NCBI RefSeq assembly: GCF_003946325.1
Contig: NZ_RHNT01000001.1
Location: 62,001 to 126,000 of the forward strand
DNA from: Companilactobacillus furfuricola
GTDB taxonomy: Bacteria; Bacillota; Bacilli; Lactobacillales; Lactobacillaceae
Length of the DNA stretch: 64,000 nucleotides
Reading direction: 5' to 3'
Both the position numbers and the translations under genes were made by a program. The notes below the pieces were generated by a model. The model was not told the DNA's origin, ran no database searches, and saw nothing but the letters and a program-made list of their open reading frames with translations. Position 1 is the stretch's first letter. The number at the start of each line of letters is the position of its first letter. This document shows, piece after piece, positions 1 to 7,871 of this stretch.

Positions 1-1
1 T

Positions 2-793
2 CAAAATACTTATCATTTTCAAGCATCGATCAGTGACCCGAAGGAAACAGTCTATGTTTTCTTGCATGGCTTCCTTGGCAGTAAAGAGGATTATCAACCG
101 TTGTTGACCGATTTCCCTCAGCAATATTTGGCATTAGATCTGCTAGGATTTGGTGAAAACCGGACATGTGACGTTTTACCTGATGACTTCACTCAAACTA
201 AGCAAGTTGATGAATTACATCAAATTTTTCAAAGACTACATCTTTCAAAAATAATTTTAGTTGGTTATTCAATGGGTGGACGGATCGCTATAGCTTATGC
301 GCTGAAATATCCTAACACGCTTGATCATTTAGTATTAGAAAGCACTACAGCGGGGATCAGTGACGAAAAATTGCGTCAAAAAAGACAACAGCACGATGCA
401 AAGCTGGCTGAGAAATTAATGAATTCAGGGATGGAAAAATTCGTCAGCGATTGGGAAAAGTTGCCTTTGTTTGCTTCACAGCAAACTGCTTCACCAGCTA
501 AAATTTCCTTTATGCATCAACAAAGAATTCAACAAAATCCGCAAAATGCGGCGAATTCACTATTGATGATGGGAACTGGCAAACAGCCAAATTATTGGGA
601 CAAGCTCGATCCTCTTAGCAAATTGTCTGTGGTAGTTATTGCTGGTGATGAGGATAAAAAATTTGTTAAAATTGGCTCAAAGCTACATCAAAAGATCAGG
701 GGGAGCAAGCTTCTGGTCGTTCAGAATGTAGGTCATAATATTCATTTTGAAAAACCAGATATTTTTAAAAAAATATTGCTAGATATTGACTAA
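2..793 (+). CDS. menH: MenH-like alpha/beta hydrolase, 5' end outside window
   Basis: Probable 2-succinyl-6-hydroxy-2,4-cyclohexadiene-1-carboxylate synthase of menaquinone synthesis, or a close alpha/beta-hydrolase paralogue. The frame is open from base 2 and the residues before the first possible internal TTG start (62) read VYVFLHGFLGS, the expected first strand and oxyanion region. The gene therefore begins upstream of the window. The nucleophile lies in GYSMGG, the acid is likely the Asp in AGDEDKK, and the His lies in VGHNIHFEKP, all typical of MenH. No other menaquinone gene is visible, so the pathway role is inferred from the family only. Confidence 0.72.
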   Translation, partial: QNTYHFQASISDPKETVYVFLHGFLGSKEDYQPLLTDFPQQYLALDLLGFGENRTCDVLPDDFTQTKQVDELHQIFQRLHLSKIILVGYSMGGRIAIAYALKYPNTLDHLVLESTTAGISDEKLRQKRQQHDAKLAEKLMNSGMEKFVSDWEKLPLFASQQTASPAKISFMHQQRIQQNPQNAANSLLMMGTGKQPNYWDKLDPLSKLSVVVIAGDEDKKFVKIGSKLHQKIRGSKLLVVQNVGHNIHFEKPDIFKKILLDID

Positions 794-861
794 AATATAT
801 TTGAATATACAATTAATAGTACAACACACCGCTTGCGGATATGAAGAATAGAGGAATTAAC

Positions 862-1677
862 ATGATCAGCTTTCTTGGAACTGATTTAGATGGTACTTTA
901 TTAAACAGCAACCAAGAGATATCGCTTGAAAATAGTCGTGCTATTAAAATGGCCGTTTCTCAAGGGATCAGATTTGGCATTTGTTCCGGACGCTCTTTGA
1001 GATCAGTTAGTCATTATTTGGATGATATTTTACAAGTTCCTGGATATAAAATGGTCCTTAATGGAGCTATCGTCTTAGATCCTAATAACCGCAAGATCTC
1101 AGATCGTCCGCTCGCAAAAGCTACCATCGAGCATATTTTAATGAGCGTAGAGCAAACGGATTTTAAAGTGGTAGTAGACTCAATGGATCAAACTTTCGTT
1201 TATGATCAACAACGAAGTGGCACCACATACTACGAAGGGGAGGACCCAAAGAATGTGATTGTCTCTTCGATAAAGGATTTACGCAAGATCAACGATGATC
1301 CACGCAATATTTTTTACAAGATCAGTTTCAGCACGGATGACAATGCTAAATTGATGAAGAAAATGGAACGGATTACGTCATTGCCTATCGTCATCACTCG
1401 TTCAGGGGAAAATTATTATGAAATAAATGCCTTAGATTGCACCAAATTAGCGGCACTACAACGTATTTCAGCAATCACCAAGCTGCCGTTAACGTCTTTT
1501 ATGTGTTTTGGTGACTATGGTAATGATCTGGAAATGATTGACCGCGTTGGCTATGGTGTTGCAGTAGATAATGCACGTGAAGAGATCAAGAATGTCGCTG
1601 ATTATATTACGAAAACGAACAATCAGCACGGAGTCTCCTTAATGATAAATAAAGTTTTACGCGGTGAAATTAGATAA
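862..1677 (+). CDS. Cof-type HAD-superfamily (subclass IIB) phosphatase
   Basis: A cytosolic Mg-dependent phosphatase of the Cof/YidA type, about 271 residues, acting on sugar phosphates or similar small phosphoesters. HAD motif I is the N-terminal DTDLDGT-like stretch (GTDLDGTLL), and motif IV is GDYGNDLEMI near the C terminus, with a cap domain between. The ATG at 862 is preferred over the in-frame ATG at 841 because a GAGGAATT ribosome binding site lies just before it and HAD motif I should sit within about ten residues of the start. It follows the menH-like gene by 69 bases. The exact substrate cannot be read from sequence. Confidence 0.85.
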   Translation: MISFLGTDLDGTLLNSNQEISLENSRAIKMAVSQGIRFGICSGRSLRSVSHYLDDILQVPGYKMVLNGAIVLDPNNRKISDRPLAKATIEHILMSVEQTDFKVVVDSMDQTFVYDQQRSGTTYYEGEDPKNVIVSSIKDLRKINDDPRNIFYKISFSTDDNAKLMKKMERITSLPIVITRSGENYYEINALDCTKLAALQRISAITKLPLTSFMCFGDYGNDLEMIDRVGYGVAVDNAREEIKNVADYITKTNNQHGVSLMINKVLRGEIR

Positions 1678-1693
1678 CTGAAGACAATTTTAT

Positions 1694-1730
1694 TGAAAAA
1701 ACTCGGGATAATTCCTGAGTTTTTTTATTT
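1694..1730 (+). terminator. Intrinsic terminator after HAD gene
   Basis: The arms AACTCGGGA and TTCCTGAGTT pair around a short loop and are followed by a run of T. It separates the HAD gene from the dha operon. Confidence 0.8.
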
Positions 1731-1742
1731 CCAAATAAAAAA

Positions 1743-1763
1743 ATAAAGCGTTTACGTTATAAT
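1743..1763 (+). promoter_or_regulatory. Candidate dhaK promoter with weak cre-like site
   Basis: A perfect TATAAT lies at 1758-1763. The stretch at 1743-1756 matches the cre consensus TGWAANCGNTNWCA at about 11 of 14 positions, including the central CG. No good -35 hexamer is seen. Catabolite control by CcpA is inferred and weakly supported here. Confidence 0.4.
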
Positions 1764-1795
1764 GAAATTGTTGTAAATGTATCGAGGAGGATGGC

Positions 1796-2788
1796 ATGAA
1801 AAAAATAATTAATAATGTTGATAATATTGTTCCAGAAATGATTTCTGGATTAGTCAGAACTAATTCAAATTTAGTCAGACAAATTCCTGATACTACTGCA
1901 GTTGTCAGAAATGATGCTAAATTTTCTGAGGAAAAGCAAGTTGGTATCGTATCTGGTGGTGGTAGTGGCCATGAACCGCTTCATGCAGGTTTTGTTGGTG
2001 ATGGTATGTTGAGTGCTGCTGTGGCCGGACAAATATTTACTTCACCAACACCTGATCAAATTTATGAAGCCATCAAAGCTGTTGATAGTGGTGAAGGTGT
2101 CCTTTTGATCGTGAAGAATTATTCTGGTGATGTCATGAATTTTGACATGGCAAAGGAAATGGCTGAAGCTGATGACATTAAAGTAGAATCAGTTTTAGTA
2201 GACGATGACATTGCCGTTGAGAACAGTGAATTTACGCAAGGAAAACGTGGCGTTGCTGGGACTGTTTTTGTTGAAAAGATCCTTGGTGCGGCTGCACGTG
2301 AGGGTAAAAGCTTAGAGGAATTGGTCAAACTAGGTCAGCAAGTTATTGCTAATACGAAAACGATCGGTATTTCATTGCGGGCCGCAACTGTGCCAGCAGT
2401 TGGTCACCCAGGTTTTGAATTAAAAGATGATGAAATCGAATTTGGGATCGGGATCCACAACGAACGGGGCTATTCAATTGAGAAAATTGCTCCGTCCAAA
2501 CAACTTGCTCAACAATTAGTCGACAAAATCATGGGAGATTTTGACGAAACTGAAGGTAAGTATGCTGTTTTAGTTAATGGTATGGGTAGTACGCCTTTGA
2601 TGGAGCAATACATTTTTGCCAATGATGTCCTTGATCTATTAAAAGAAAAGAACGTCACAGTCGACTTCAGCAAAGTTGGTAATTTAGTAACATCACTGGA
2701 TATGTTGGGTGTTTCATTGACGATCACGAAAGTGGACAACGAATGGATCAAATGGCTGAACGAACCAGTTGAAACGATTGGATGGTAG
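1796..2788 (+). CDS. dhaK: PTS-dependent dihydroxyacetone kinase, DhaK subunit
   Basis: The dihydroxyacetone-binding subunit of the PEP-dependent kinase that makes dihydroxyacetone phosphate, feeding glycerol or Dha into glycolysis. It is 330 residues, the normal DhaK length. The GGGSGHEPLHAG segment and the later GIGIHNERG segment carry the two His residues that in this family hold Dha covalently and act in catalysis. A strong AGGAGG site precedes the ATG. dhaL starts 7 bases after its stop and dhaM follows, so the three are one transcript. No glycerol dehydrogenase is visible nearby. Confidence 0.95.
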   Translation: MKKIINNVDNIVPEMISGLVRTNSNLVRQIPDTTAVVRNDAKFSEEKQVGIVSGGGSGHEPLHAGFVGDGMLSAAVAGQIFTSPTPDQIYEAIKAVDSGEGVLLIVKNYSGDVMNFDMAKEMAEADDIKVESVLVDDDIAVENSEFTQGKRGVAGTVFVEKILGAAAREGKSLEELVKLGQQVIANTKTIGISLRAATVPAVGHPGFELKDDEIEFGIGIHNERGYSIEKIAPSKQLAQQLVDKIMGDFDETEGKYAVLVNGMGSTPLMEQYIFANDVLDLLKEKNVTVDFSKVGNLVTSLDMLGVSLTITKVDNEWIKWLNEPVETIGW

Positions 2789-2795
2789 ATAAAAT

Positions 2796-3380
2796 ATGAC
2801 AATAACATTAGAACAGGCAACCAAATGGATCAATTTATTTATAGAGAAATTGGAACAAAACCGCTCAACATTGAATGAATTAGATACGGCAATTGGCGAC
2901 GGTGATCATGGAACTAATATGGACCGCGGGGCTAAAGCTATCAAGGAAGCACTGGCCAAAAAAACACCAGCAGATCTATCTGAATTATTCAAAACGGTAG
3001 CTTTTGCGATCATTCAAAAAGTTGGCGGAGCATCAGGACCACTTTACGGGACTGCCTTTTTAGACATGTCCAAGGAAGCAAAAAGTGAATCAGACTTGGC
3101 TAAATTGATCGGCGTGGGTAGTGACGGAATTAAGCGCCGCGGTCAATCGGATGTGAAAATGAAAACGATGATCGACGTTTGGGATCCAACTAGTCAAGCC
3201 CTGGCAAATGGTCAACTGACCAAAGAAGATGTAAATAATTATTTGAATTCAACTAAAGATATGGTAGCAACTAAAGGCCGTGCTAGTTATTTAGAACAAA
3301 AATCAAAGGGACATTTGGACCCGGGCTCACAATCTAGTGCTTATTTATTTGATGCCTTATTAGAAGCGATGGGGGCATAA
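2796..3380 (+). CDS. dhaL: PTS-dependent dihydroxyacetone kinase, ADP-binding DhaL subunit
   Basis: DhaL carries a tightly bound Mg-ADP that is rephosphorylated by DhaM and passes its phosphate to Dha bound on DhaK. It has 194 residues. The AIGDGDHGTNMDRG motif holds the Asp residues that coordinate the Mg ions, and the GGASGPLYG segment binds the nucleotide phosphates. It is the middle gene of dhaKLM, with gaps of 7 and 2 bases to its neighbours. Confidence 0.95.
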   Translation: MTITLEQATKWINLFIEKLEQNRSTLNELDTAIGDGDHGTNMDRGAKAIKEALAKKTPADLSELFKTVAFAIIQKVGGASGPLYGTAFLDMSKEAKSESDLAKLIGVGSDGIKRRGQSDVKMKTMIDVWDPTSQALANGQLTKEDVNNYLNSTKDMVATKGRASYLEQKSKGHLDPGSQSSAYLFDALLEAMGA

Positions 3381-3382
3381 TT

Positions 3383-3751
3383 ATGAAATACGGAATCGTC
3401 ATATTATCGCATTCACCAAAAATTGCCGCAGGAGTCCACGATCTGATCGAACAAGCTGCTCCTAGCATCTCGATAACGTTTGCCGGAGGTACTGAAGATA
3501 ATGAAATTGGTTCATCTTTAGAAAAGATCCAAAAAGCATTTGAAGATAACCAGGGAGATCAACTCTTAGCATTTTATGATTTAGGCAGTTCAAAAATGAA
3601 CTTGGAAATGTATATGGAGATGACGGATCTAAATATCCATAAGTACGATGTGGCATTGGTTGAAGGAGCTTATACCGCGGCAACTTTAGCCGAAATCGAG
3701 TCACCACTGGCATCGATCGAACAAAGCTTGGCAAAATTAAAGATAAAATAA
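3383..3751 (+). CDS. dhaM: Dihydroxyacetone kinase phosphotransfer subunit DhaM (EIIA-Man type)
   Basis: DhaM accepts phosphate from HPr of the PTS and hands it to the ADP on DhaL. This is the short Firmicutes form of 122 residues, a single EIIA-mannose-like domain without the HPr and EI-like extensions seen in E. coli DhaM. The phosphorylated His is His10 in ILSHSPKIA. It closes the dhaKLM operon, and an intrinsic terminator follows at once. Confidence 0.93.
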   Translation: MKYGIVILSHSPKIAAGVHDLIEQAAPSISITFAGGTEDNEIGSSLEKIQKAFEDNQGDQLLAFYDLGSSKMNLEMYMEMTDLNIHKYDVALVEGAYTAATLAEIESPLASIEQSLAKLKIK

Positions 3752-3776
3752 AAAACCTCAGCGATGAGGCTTTTTT
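3751..3776 (+). terminator. Intrinsic terminator after dhaM
   Basis: The CCTCA and TGAGG arms enclose GCGA and are followed by six T. Confidence 0.85.
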
Positions 3777-3873
3777 GCTGTCATAAATTTTTTTAAAACT
3801 GGGCAAGTAGTAGAGGACCAAAAAATAGAAAATATTATTTGTAAAATGGAAACGAAAAAAATTGTGAAAACTC

Positions 3874-3902
3874 TTGTAGAAACCGCTTACATGCGGTATT
3901 CT
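3874..3902 (+). promoter_or_regulatory. Lipase promoter with overlapping cre site
   Basis: TTGTAG (3874-3879) and TATTCT (3897-3902) are spaced by 17 bases. The bases 3878-3891 read AGAAACCGCTTACA, matching the CcpA cre consensus at 13 of 14 positions and covering the end of the -35 and the spacer. ACCGC and GCGGT (3882-3886 and 3893-3897) form a further inverted repeat. The arrangement predicts CcpA repression of the lipase in good sugar supply. Confidence 0.65.
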
Positions 3903-3932
3903 AAGGTACATAGGGAAGGAGATGATTTCACA

Positions 3933-5156
3933 ATGAAACGAAAATCAATAATTGCGTTATTATTTGGTCTGTTTTTTGCAACGATCGGTTTTGCTAGTAC
4001 GACTAATACGATCAATGCATCAAATGACTATCCCGTTGTTTTCGTGAATGGTCTTACTGGTTGGGGCCGTGGCGAAGACGGTAATAACCTGTACTGGGGA
4101 GGTACAGAAACTGATCTAGTCAGTGATTTGAATACCGAGGCTCCGGCAGACCAGCCTAATGCCTTAGAAGGTACGGTCAGTCCCTTTAGTTCAAACTATG
4201 ATCGCGCCGTCGAACTTTACTACTATATCAAAGGTGGTACCGTCGACTATGGTAAAGTTCACTCTGAAAAATATGGTCATGCCCGTTACGGTAGAACTTT
4301 CCCAGGTATTTATCCAAAATGGGATTCTACTAACAAGGTTCATTTACTAGGACACTCCATGGGTGGCCAGACAGTACGTGAGCTTGATACTTTGCTCCGT
4401 AATGGAAGTCCCGAGGAAGTGCAAGCAACTGGTGCAGATACGAGTTCATTATTCCAAGGCGGTAAAGATTGGGTCAACTCAGTCGTTACAGTCGCTGCTC
4501 CATCAAATGGTACCCCAACTGCTACCGACGTTGGTAATCTAAAAGTCGTTAGAAACTTGCTTTACACTGGTGCCATTATGGGTGTGAAAGTTCCAAAGAT
4601 CGTTATTTCTAATGATTACAAACTCGATCAATGGGGACTAACACGTCAGCAAGGACAATCAACTCTGAGCTATTTGAAGTCAGCTGTTAATAGTAAGGTT
4701 TGGAAGACTACTGATAACTCTCTTTATGATCTAACGACCAAAGGAGCAAATGCTATTAATGCTAGGACAGATCTAGCTCCTGATGAACATTATTTCACGT
4801 ATTCAGGTTTAGCATCTAAACCAGATTCACTAGGTCATTACAGACCAATTTCAACCATGAACTCGGTCGATGTAGTCGGTTCAGCTTTCATCGGCTCTCA
4901 TGGAAATGATCCAAGATGGTGGCCTAATGATGGTGAGGTACCTGTTATTTCAGCACAGTATCCATTAAATCAACAAGCAACACGTGATGATGGTGCCCCC
5001 GATAATCAAACCGGTATTTGGCAATACAATGATCCTCAACAAGGTTGGGATCATAAAGACTTCATTTTGGCCGATCCAGACCAAGCTGCAAGTCTCAAAC
5101 AACCTATGATTTCGTTCTACTCTGATATTATTCAAAAATTACATTCATTAAATTAA
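3933..5156 (+). CDS. Secreted triacylglycerol lipase (staphylococcal/Geobacillus lipase type)
   Basis: An exported esterase/lipase of about 407 residues. The ATG at 3933 is chosen because AAGGAGATG precedes it and it opens a clear signal peptide: MKRKS, a hydrophobic core, and likely cleavage near INA-SN about residue 28. The N-terminal VNGLTGWG, nucleophile Ser142 in GHSMGG, Asp333 in PNDGEV, and His374 in GWDHKDF fit the catalytic triad of the large true-lipase family (I.5/I.6). No LPXTG anchor or long propeptide is visible, so it is likely released. It stands alone between two terminators and has its own promoter. Confidence 0.9.
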   Translation: MKRKSIIALLFGLFFATIGFASTTNTINASNDYPVVFVNGLTGWGRGEDGNNLYWGGTETDLVSDLNTEAPADQPNALEGTVSPFSSNYDRAVELYYYIKGGTVDYGKVHSEKYGHARYGRTFPGIYPKWDSTNKVHLLGHSMGGQTVRELDTLLRNGSPEEVQATGADTSSLFQGGKDWVNSVVTVAAPSNGTPTATDVGNLKVVRNLLYTGAIMGVKVPKIVISNDYKLDQWGLTRQQGQSTLSYLKSAVNSKVWKTTDNSLYDLTTKGANAINARTDLAPDEHYFTYSGLASKPDSLGHYRPISTMNSVDVVGSAFIGSHGNDPRWWPNDGEVPVISAQYPLNQQATRDDGAPDNQTGIWQYNDPQQGWDHKDFILADPDQAASLKQPMISFYSDIIQKLHSLN

Positions 5157-5205
5157 TCACTTTAATCACTTTTATACGTATTTCGATGTTTCAACCCCAA
5201 AAATA

Positions 5206-5253
5206 ATAAAATGTCTCGCTGATAAACCACCCCTTATCAACGAGACATTTTTT
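5206..5253. terminator. Intrinsic terminator after lipase gene
   Basis: AATGTCTCG (5210-5218) pairs with CGAGACATT (5241-5249), with TGATAA/TTATCA inside and A and T runs at the ends. Confidence 0.88.
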
Positions 5254-5406
5254 AATACGTCAAATATGACTGAATGATTGCAGGATATTTAAATATCTGT
5301 AAATATAGGCAGGTTGGTCAGGAATGACTTTTCATTCGTGGTAAAATAATGTTAATGATTTTAGAATAATAATGCTTATAATCCAAATAAAAACGGGAGT
5401 CTTAAT

Positions 5407-5943
5407 ATGGTTGATGTATTTTCTGAAGGATACAAGAAAACTGCTGAAGAAATAAAGAGCGCCCAGCAATCAGCTCTTGAGGAAGAAAATTATTTGATCG
5501 ATGAAATTCCTGAGAACTGTTCATTGGTCAATATTACAATGCGGATTCCGGGACAAATCAAAAATAATCGTTACATTAGTCGAGTTTTTAACTTGGTAGT
5601 TGAGAGATTTCGACAAAAATACAAGATAATTAAGGAAGTATTGTGGGACCTCTCAACTGGTCCACAAGCTTTTTTGATCATTGAAAAAGATCCTGGGATC
5701 CTGAAACAGGAGACGATCGAATATGAAGCTTCTGACCCACTAGGTTTGATTAGTGATGTGAACGTCTTTGCTGTGGAAGATGATCAGGTTTCGCCGATCA
5801 CTCGAAAGGAGTTAGGCTTGCCGGATAGAAAATGTATTATCGACGACAAATCAGCTAAAGAATGTAAAAAGGATCAAAATCATTCATTAGCAGAGATGTA
5901 CCAAAAAATCGATAAGATCATTAATGATAACGTAGAATTTTAA
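5407..5943 (+). CDS. citX: CitX-like protein (apo-citrate lyase phosphoribosyl-dephospho-CoA transferase family), divergent
   Basis: CitX attaches the triphosphoribosyl-dephospho-CoA cofactor to the citrate lyase acyl carrier protein. The family is recognised from the N-terminal MRIPGQIKNN stretch, the DPLG turn, the ELGLPDRKC segment, and the tail AKECKKDQNHSLAEMYQKI. The length of 178 residues is normal. Two positions usually kept in the family look changed: the GRLxDxDV block reads GLISDVNV (second acidic residue is Asn), and the CxxC-like RRCLLC block reads RKCIID. No citrate lyase, citG or citrate transporter gene lies nearby. It may be a relic, or may serve a lyase encoded elsewhere. 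A TATAAT box at 5377-5382 and a GGGAG site precede it. Confidence 0.72.
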   Translation: MVDVFSEGYKKTAEEIKSAQQSALEEENYLIDEIPENCSLVNITMRIPGQIKNNRYISRVFNLVVERFRQKYKIIKEVLWDLSTGPQAFLIIEKDPGILKQETIEYEASDPLGLISDVNVFAVEDDQVSPITRKELGLPDRKCIIDDKSAKECKKDQNHSLAEMYQKIDKIINDNVEF

Positions 5944-5945
5944 AT

Positions 5946-5978
5946 AAAATACTAGTTTGCTGACTAGTATTTTTTTTA
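5946..5978 (+). terminator. Intrinsic terminator after citX-like gene
   Basis: ATACTAGT (5949-5956) pairs with ACTAGTAT (5963-5970), followed by a T run. Confidence 0.9.
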
Positions 5979-6090
5979 CAATAAATTTATATCATGCTAT
6001 TTAAATTTAAATGTACAATTAAGTCAATTTTGCAGGCATTTGATGATATCATTTATATAGCTGGAGGGGTAAAAAAGGAGATTAAATATT

Positions 6091-7302
6091 ATGAGTATGT
6101 ATTTACTTGTCAACATTATCGGTTTGGTTGTCTTTTTAGCCATCGGTGTCTTGTTCTCTAAGAACCGTAAAAAGATCCAATGGAAATCGATTTTGATCAT
6201 GGTTGTACTAAATTTAGTTCTTGCATGGTTCTTGACTAGCATGAGTATTGGTAGAGACATCGTTTCAGGTGCCGCTGCTGGTTTTGATTGGTTAGTCCAA
6301 GTAGCTTATGTTGGAATTGAATTTGCATTACCTAGTTGGGTCCACGTTAAGAGCATGGACTTTGTAACTAGTGCTTTATTGCCAATTTTATTGATCGTTC
6401 CACTATTCGATATTTTAACTTATATCGGTGTTTTACCATTTATTATTAAATGGATCGGAAAAGGTTTATCATTCATCACCGGTCAGCCAAAGTTTGAATC
6501 TTTCTTCGCGGTTGAAATGATGTTTTTAGGAAATACTGAAGCATTAGCTGTTTCAAGTTTACAATTGAAAAAGATGAAAGCAGAACGTAATGTAACGCTC
6601 GCGATGATGTCAATGAGTTGTGTTACAGCTTCGATCATCGGTGCTTATATCCAAATGATGCCGGGACAATTCATCTTAACTGCTATACCTATTAATATTA
6701 TTAACGCCATTATCGTAACTAGTTTAATAAATCCCGTCACAGTTGAACCTGAAGAAGATACTGTTGCTACGATCAGTAGTACAGCAGACGATGGCAAAAA
6801 AGAACCATTCTTCTCATTCTTAGGTGATTCGATCCTAGGAGCAGGAAGATTAATTTTGATCATTGCAGCTAACGTTATCGCTTTCGTTGCATTAGCAGCC
6901 TTGATCGATAAAGTGTTGCAATTAGTTAACCCTTGGTTAACACTTGAACATATTTTAGGTATTATCATGTATCCATTTGCTTGGTTGTTAGGTCTTAATA
7001 GTCATGATTCATTCCAAATGGCTCAATACATGGGTACTAAATTAGTAACAAATGAATTTGTTGTTATGGGTAAGGTTACAAGTATCATCAACAAATTCGA
7101 TCCTCACTTTAAGGCTGTCTTGACGGTCTTCGTCACATCATTCGCTAACTTCTCAACTTTAGGGATGATCATTGGCTGTTTCAAGGGGATCGTGGATAAA
7201 GAAAAGAACGATATTATCTCTAAGAATGTAGGTTATATGCTACTTTCAGGGATCCTAGTATCACTCCTATCAGCAGGATTCGTGGGATTGTTCGTTTGGT
7301 AA
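6091..7302 (+). CDS. nupC: Concentrative nucleoside transporter (NupC/CNT family)
   Basis: An inner membrane symporter importing nucleosides with protons or sodium. It has 403 residues with many hydrophobic segments. The signature GQPKFESFFAVEMMFLGNTE is the CNT family substrate and ion binding block, and LGLNSHDSFQMAQYMGTK is the second conserved block in the C-terminal half. AAGGAGATT precedes the ATG. It is a single-gene unit between two terminators, with no nucleoside hydrolase or phosphorylase beside it, so the preferred nucleoside cannot be told. Confidence 0.9.
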   Translation: MSMYLLVNIIGLVVFLAIGVLFSKNRKKIQWKSILIMVVLNLVLAWFLTSMSIGRDIVSGAAAGFDWLVQVAYVGIEFALPSWVHVKSMDFVTSALLPILLIVPLFDILTYIGVLPFIIKWIGKGLSFITGQPKFESFFAVEMMFLGNTEALAVSSLQLKKMKAERNVTLAMMSMSCVTASIIGAYIQMMPGQFILTAIPINIINAIIVTSLINPVTVEPEEDTVATISSTADDGKKEPFFSFLGDSILGAGRLILIIAANVIAFVALAALIDKVLQLVNPWLTLEHILGIIMYPFAWLLGLNSHDSFQMAQYMGTKLVTNEFVVMGKVTSIINKFDPHFKAVLTVFVTSFANFSTLGMIIGCFKGIVDKEKNDIISKNVGYMLLSGILVSLLSAGFVGLFVW

Positions 7303-7312
7303 TTTTGTATAT

Positions 7313-7346
7313 GAAAAACGATGCTTATTGGGCATCGTTTTTTTTA
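7313..7346 (+). terminator. Intrinsic terminator after nupC
   Basis: AAAACGATGC (7315-7324) pairs with GCATCGTTTT (7332-7341) and a T run follows. Confidence 0.9.
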
Positions 7347-7359
7347 TTTCTAATAAAAA

Positions 7360-7727
7360 TGTAAGAGAGCTATGGCAGACAGAAGCGTTTTTCTTGTGCT
7401 GGAGTTTGTGATTTTTAGTGGTTGGGTGTGGAGGTAGAATTTTGATTGTTACGTTCAATGCCGACTCCGGGGCCCGGGGATACAGCCACTGGAACGCTGC
7501 CGACTCGACGCGATTTTGAGCTACCTGGGAAGCTCGCCCAGGCATCTCAAAACTCGGTCTTTCTCTAAGCTCCTTTGTCGCCAAGAGAAATTTGGCGGCT
7601 GAGGGCTGTATCCCTGGGCCCCTCCGTCTAGATGGAGACAATATCCCCCCTTGTGGTGAGATTTACCGACTAATTTTGAGCAAGTTGGCACTGTTTGCGC
7701 GTCCTATTTCTCACATGTCTTTCTCAG
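7360..7727. repeat. Dispersed intergenic repeat, family B copy 1 (interrupted)
   Basis: This 569-base gap between nupC and the esterase gene holds a repeat whose second copy lies at 52809-53028. The shared blocks are the start (GAGAGCTATGGCAGACAGAA), the middle (TTCAATGCCGACTCCGG), and the end (CAAGTTGGCACT, then CGTCCTATTTCTCACATGTC). This copy is longer because a 140-bp hairpin segment interrupts it at 7476-7615. No convincing protein is encoded; an antisense reading frame across it is an accident of the GC-rich insert. Confidence 0.82.
7476..7615. mobile_element. 140-bp hairpin insert with terminal inverted repeats (MITE-like)
   Basis: GGGGATACAGCC at 7476-7487 and GGCTGTATCCCT at 7604-7615 are 12-bp terminal inverted repeats with one mismatch. 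GGGCCC lies directly outside on both sides (7470-7475 and 7616-7621), while the uninterrupted copy at 52.9 kb has it once. Inside are two hairpins: TTTTGAG..CCTGGG with CCCAGG..CTCAAAA (7514-7552), and CGCCAA with TTGGCG. There is no coding capacity, so movement would need a helper in trans. Deletion from the other copy is the alternative, but the duplicated GGGCCC favours insertion. Confidence 0.65.
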
Positions 7728-7871
7728 ATTCTGTTGCTGAGTATATTAATCTTAAGTAGGTAGAAACTTACTTAAATTTTCTTGAGATATAGTGTCGAGT
7801 TAATTTTAAATATTATTTAGAATTGCATTTGGGTAGGGTGGATTAATTTTAAAGATACTTTTGATTGGTAC

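Noticed and set aside
3462-3911. Minus-strand frame of 149 codons over dhaM
   Set aside because: It lies antisense to a clear dhaM gene and crosses its terminator.
7270-7641. Minus-strand frame of 123 codons across the nupC end and the family B repeat
   Set aside because: It crosses a terminator and the GC-rich hairpin insert, has no ribosome binding site, and its sequence follows the repeat rather than a protein.
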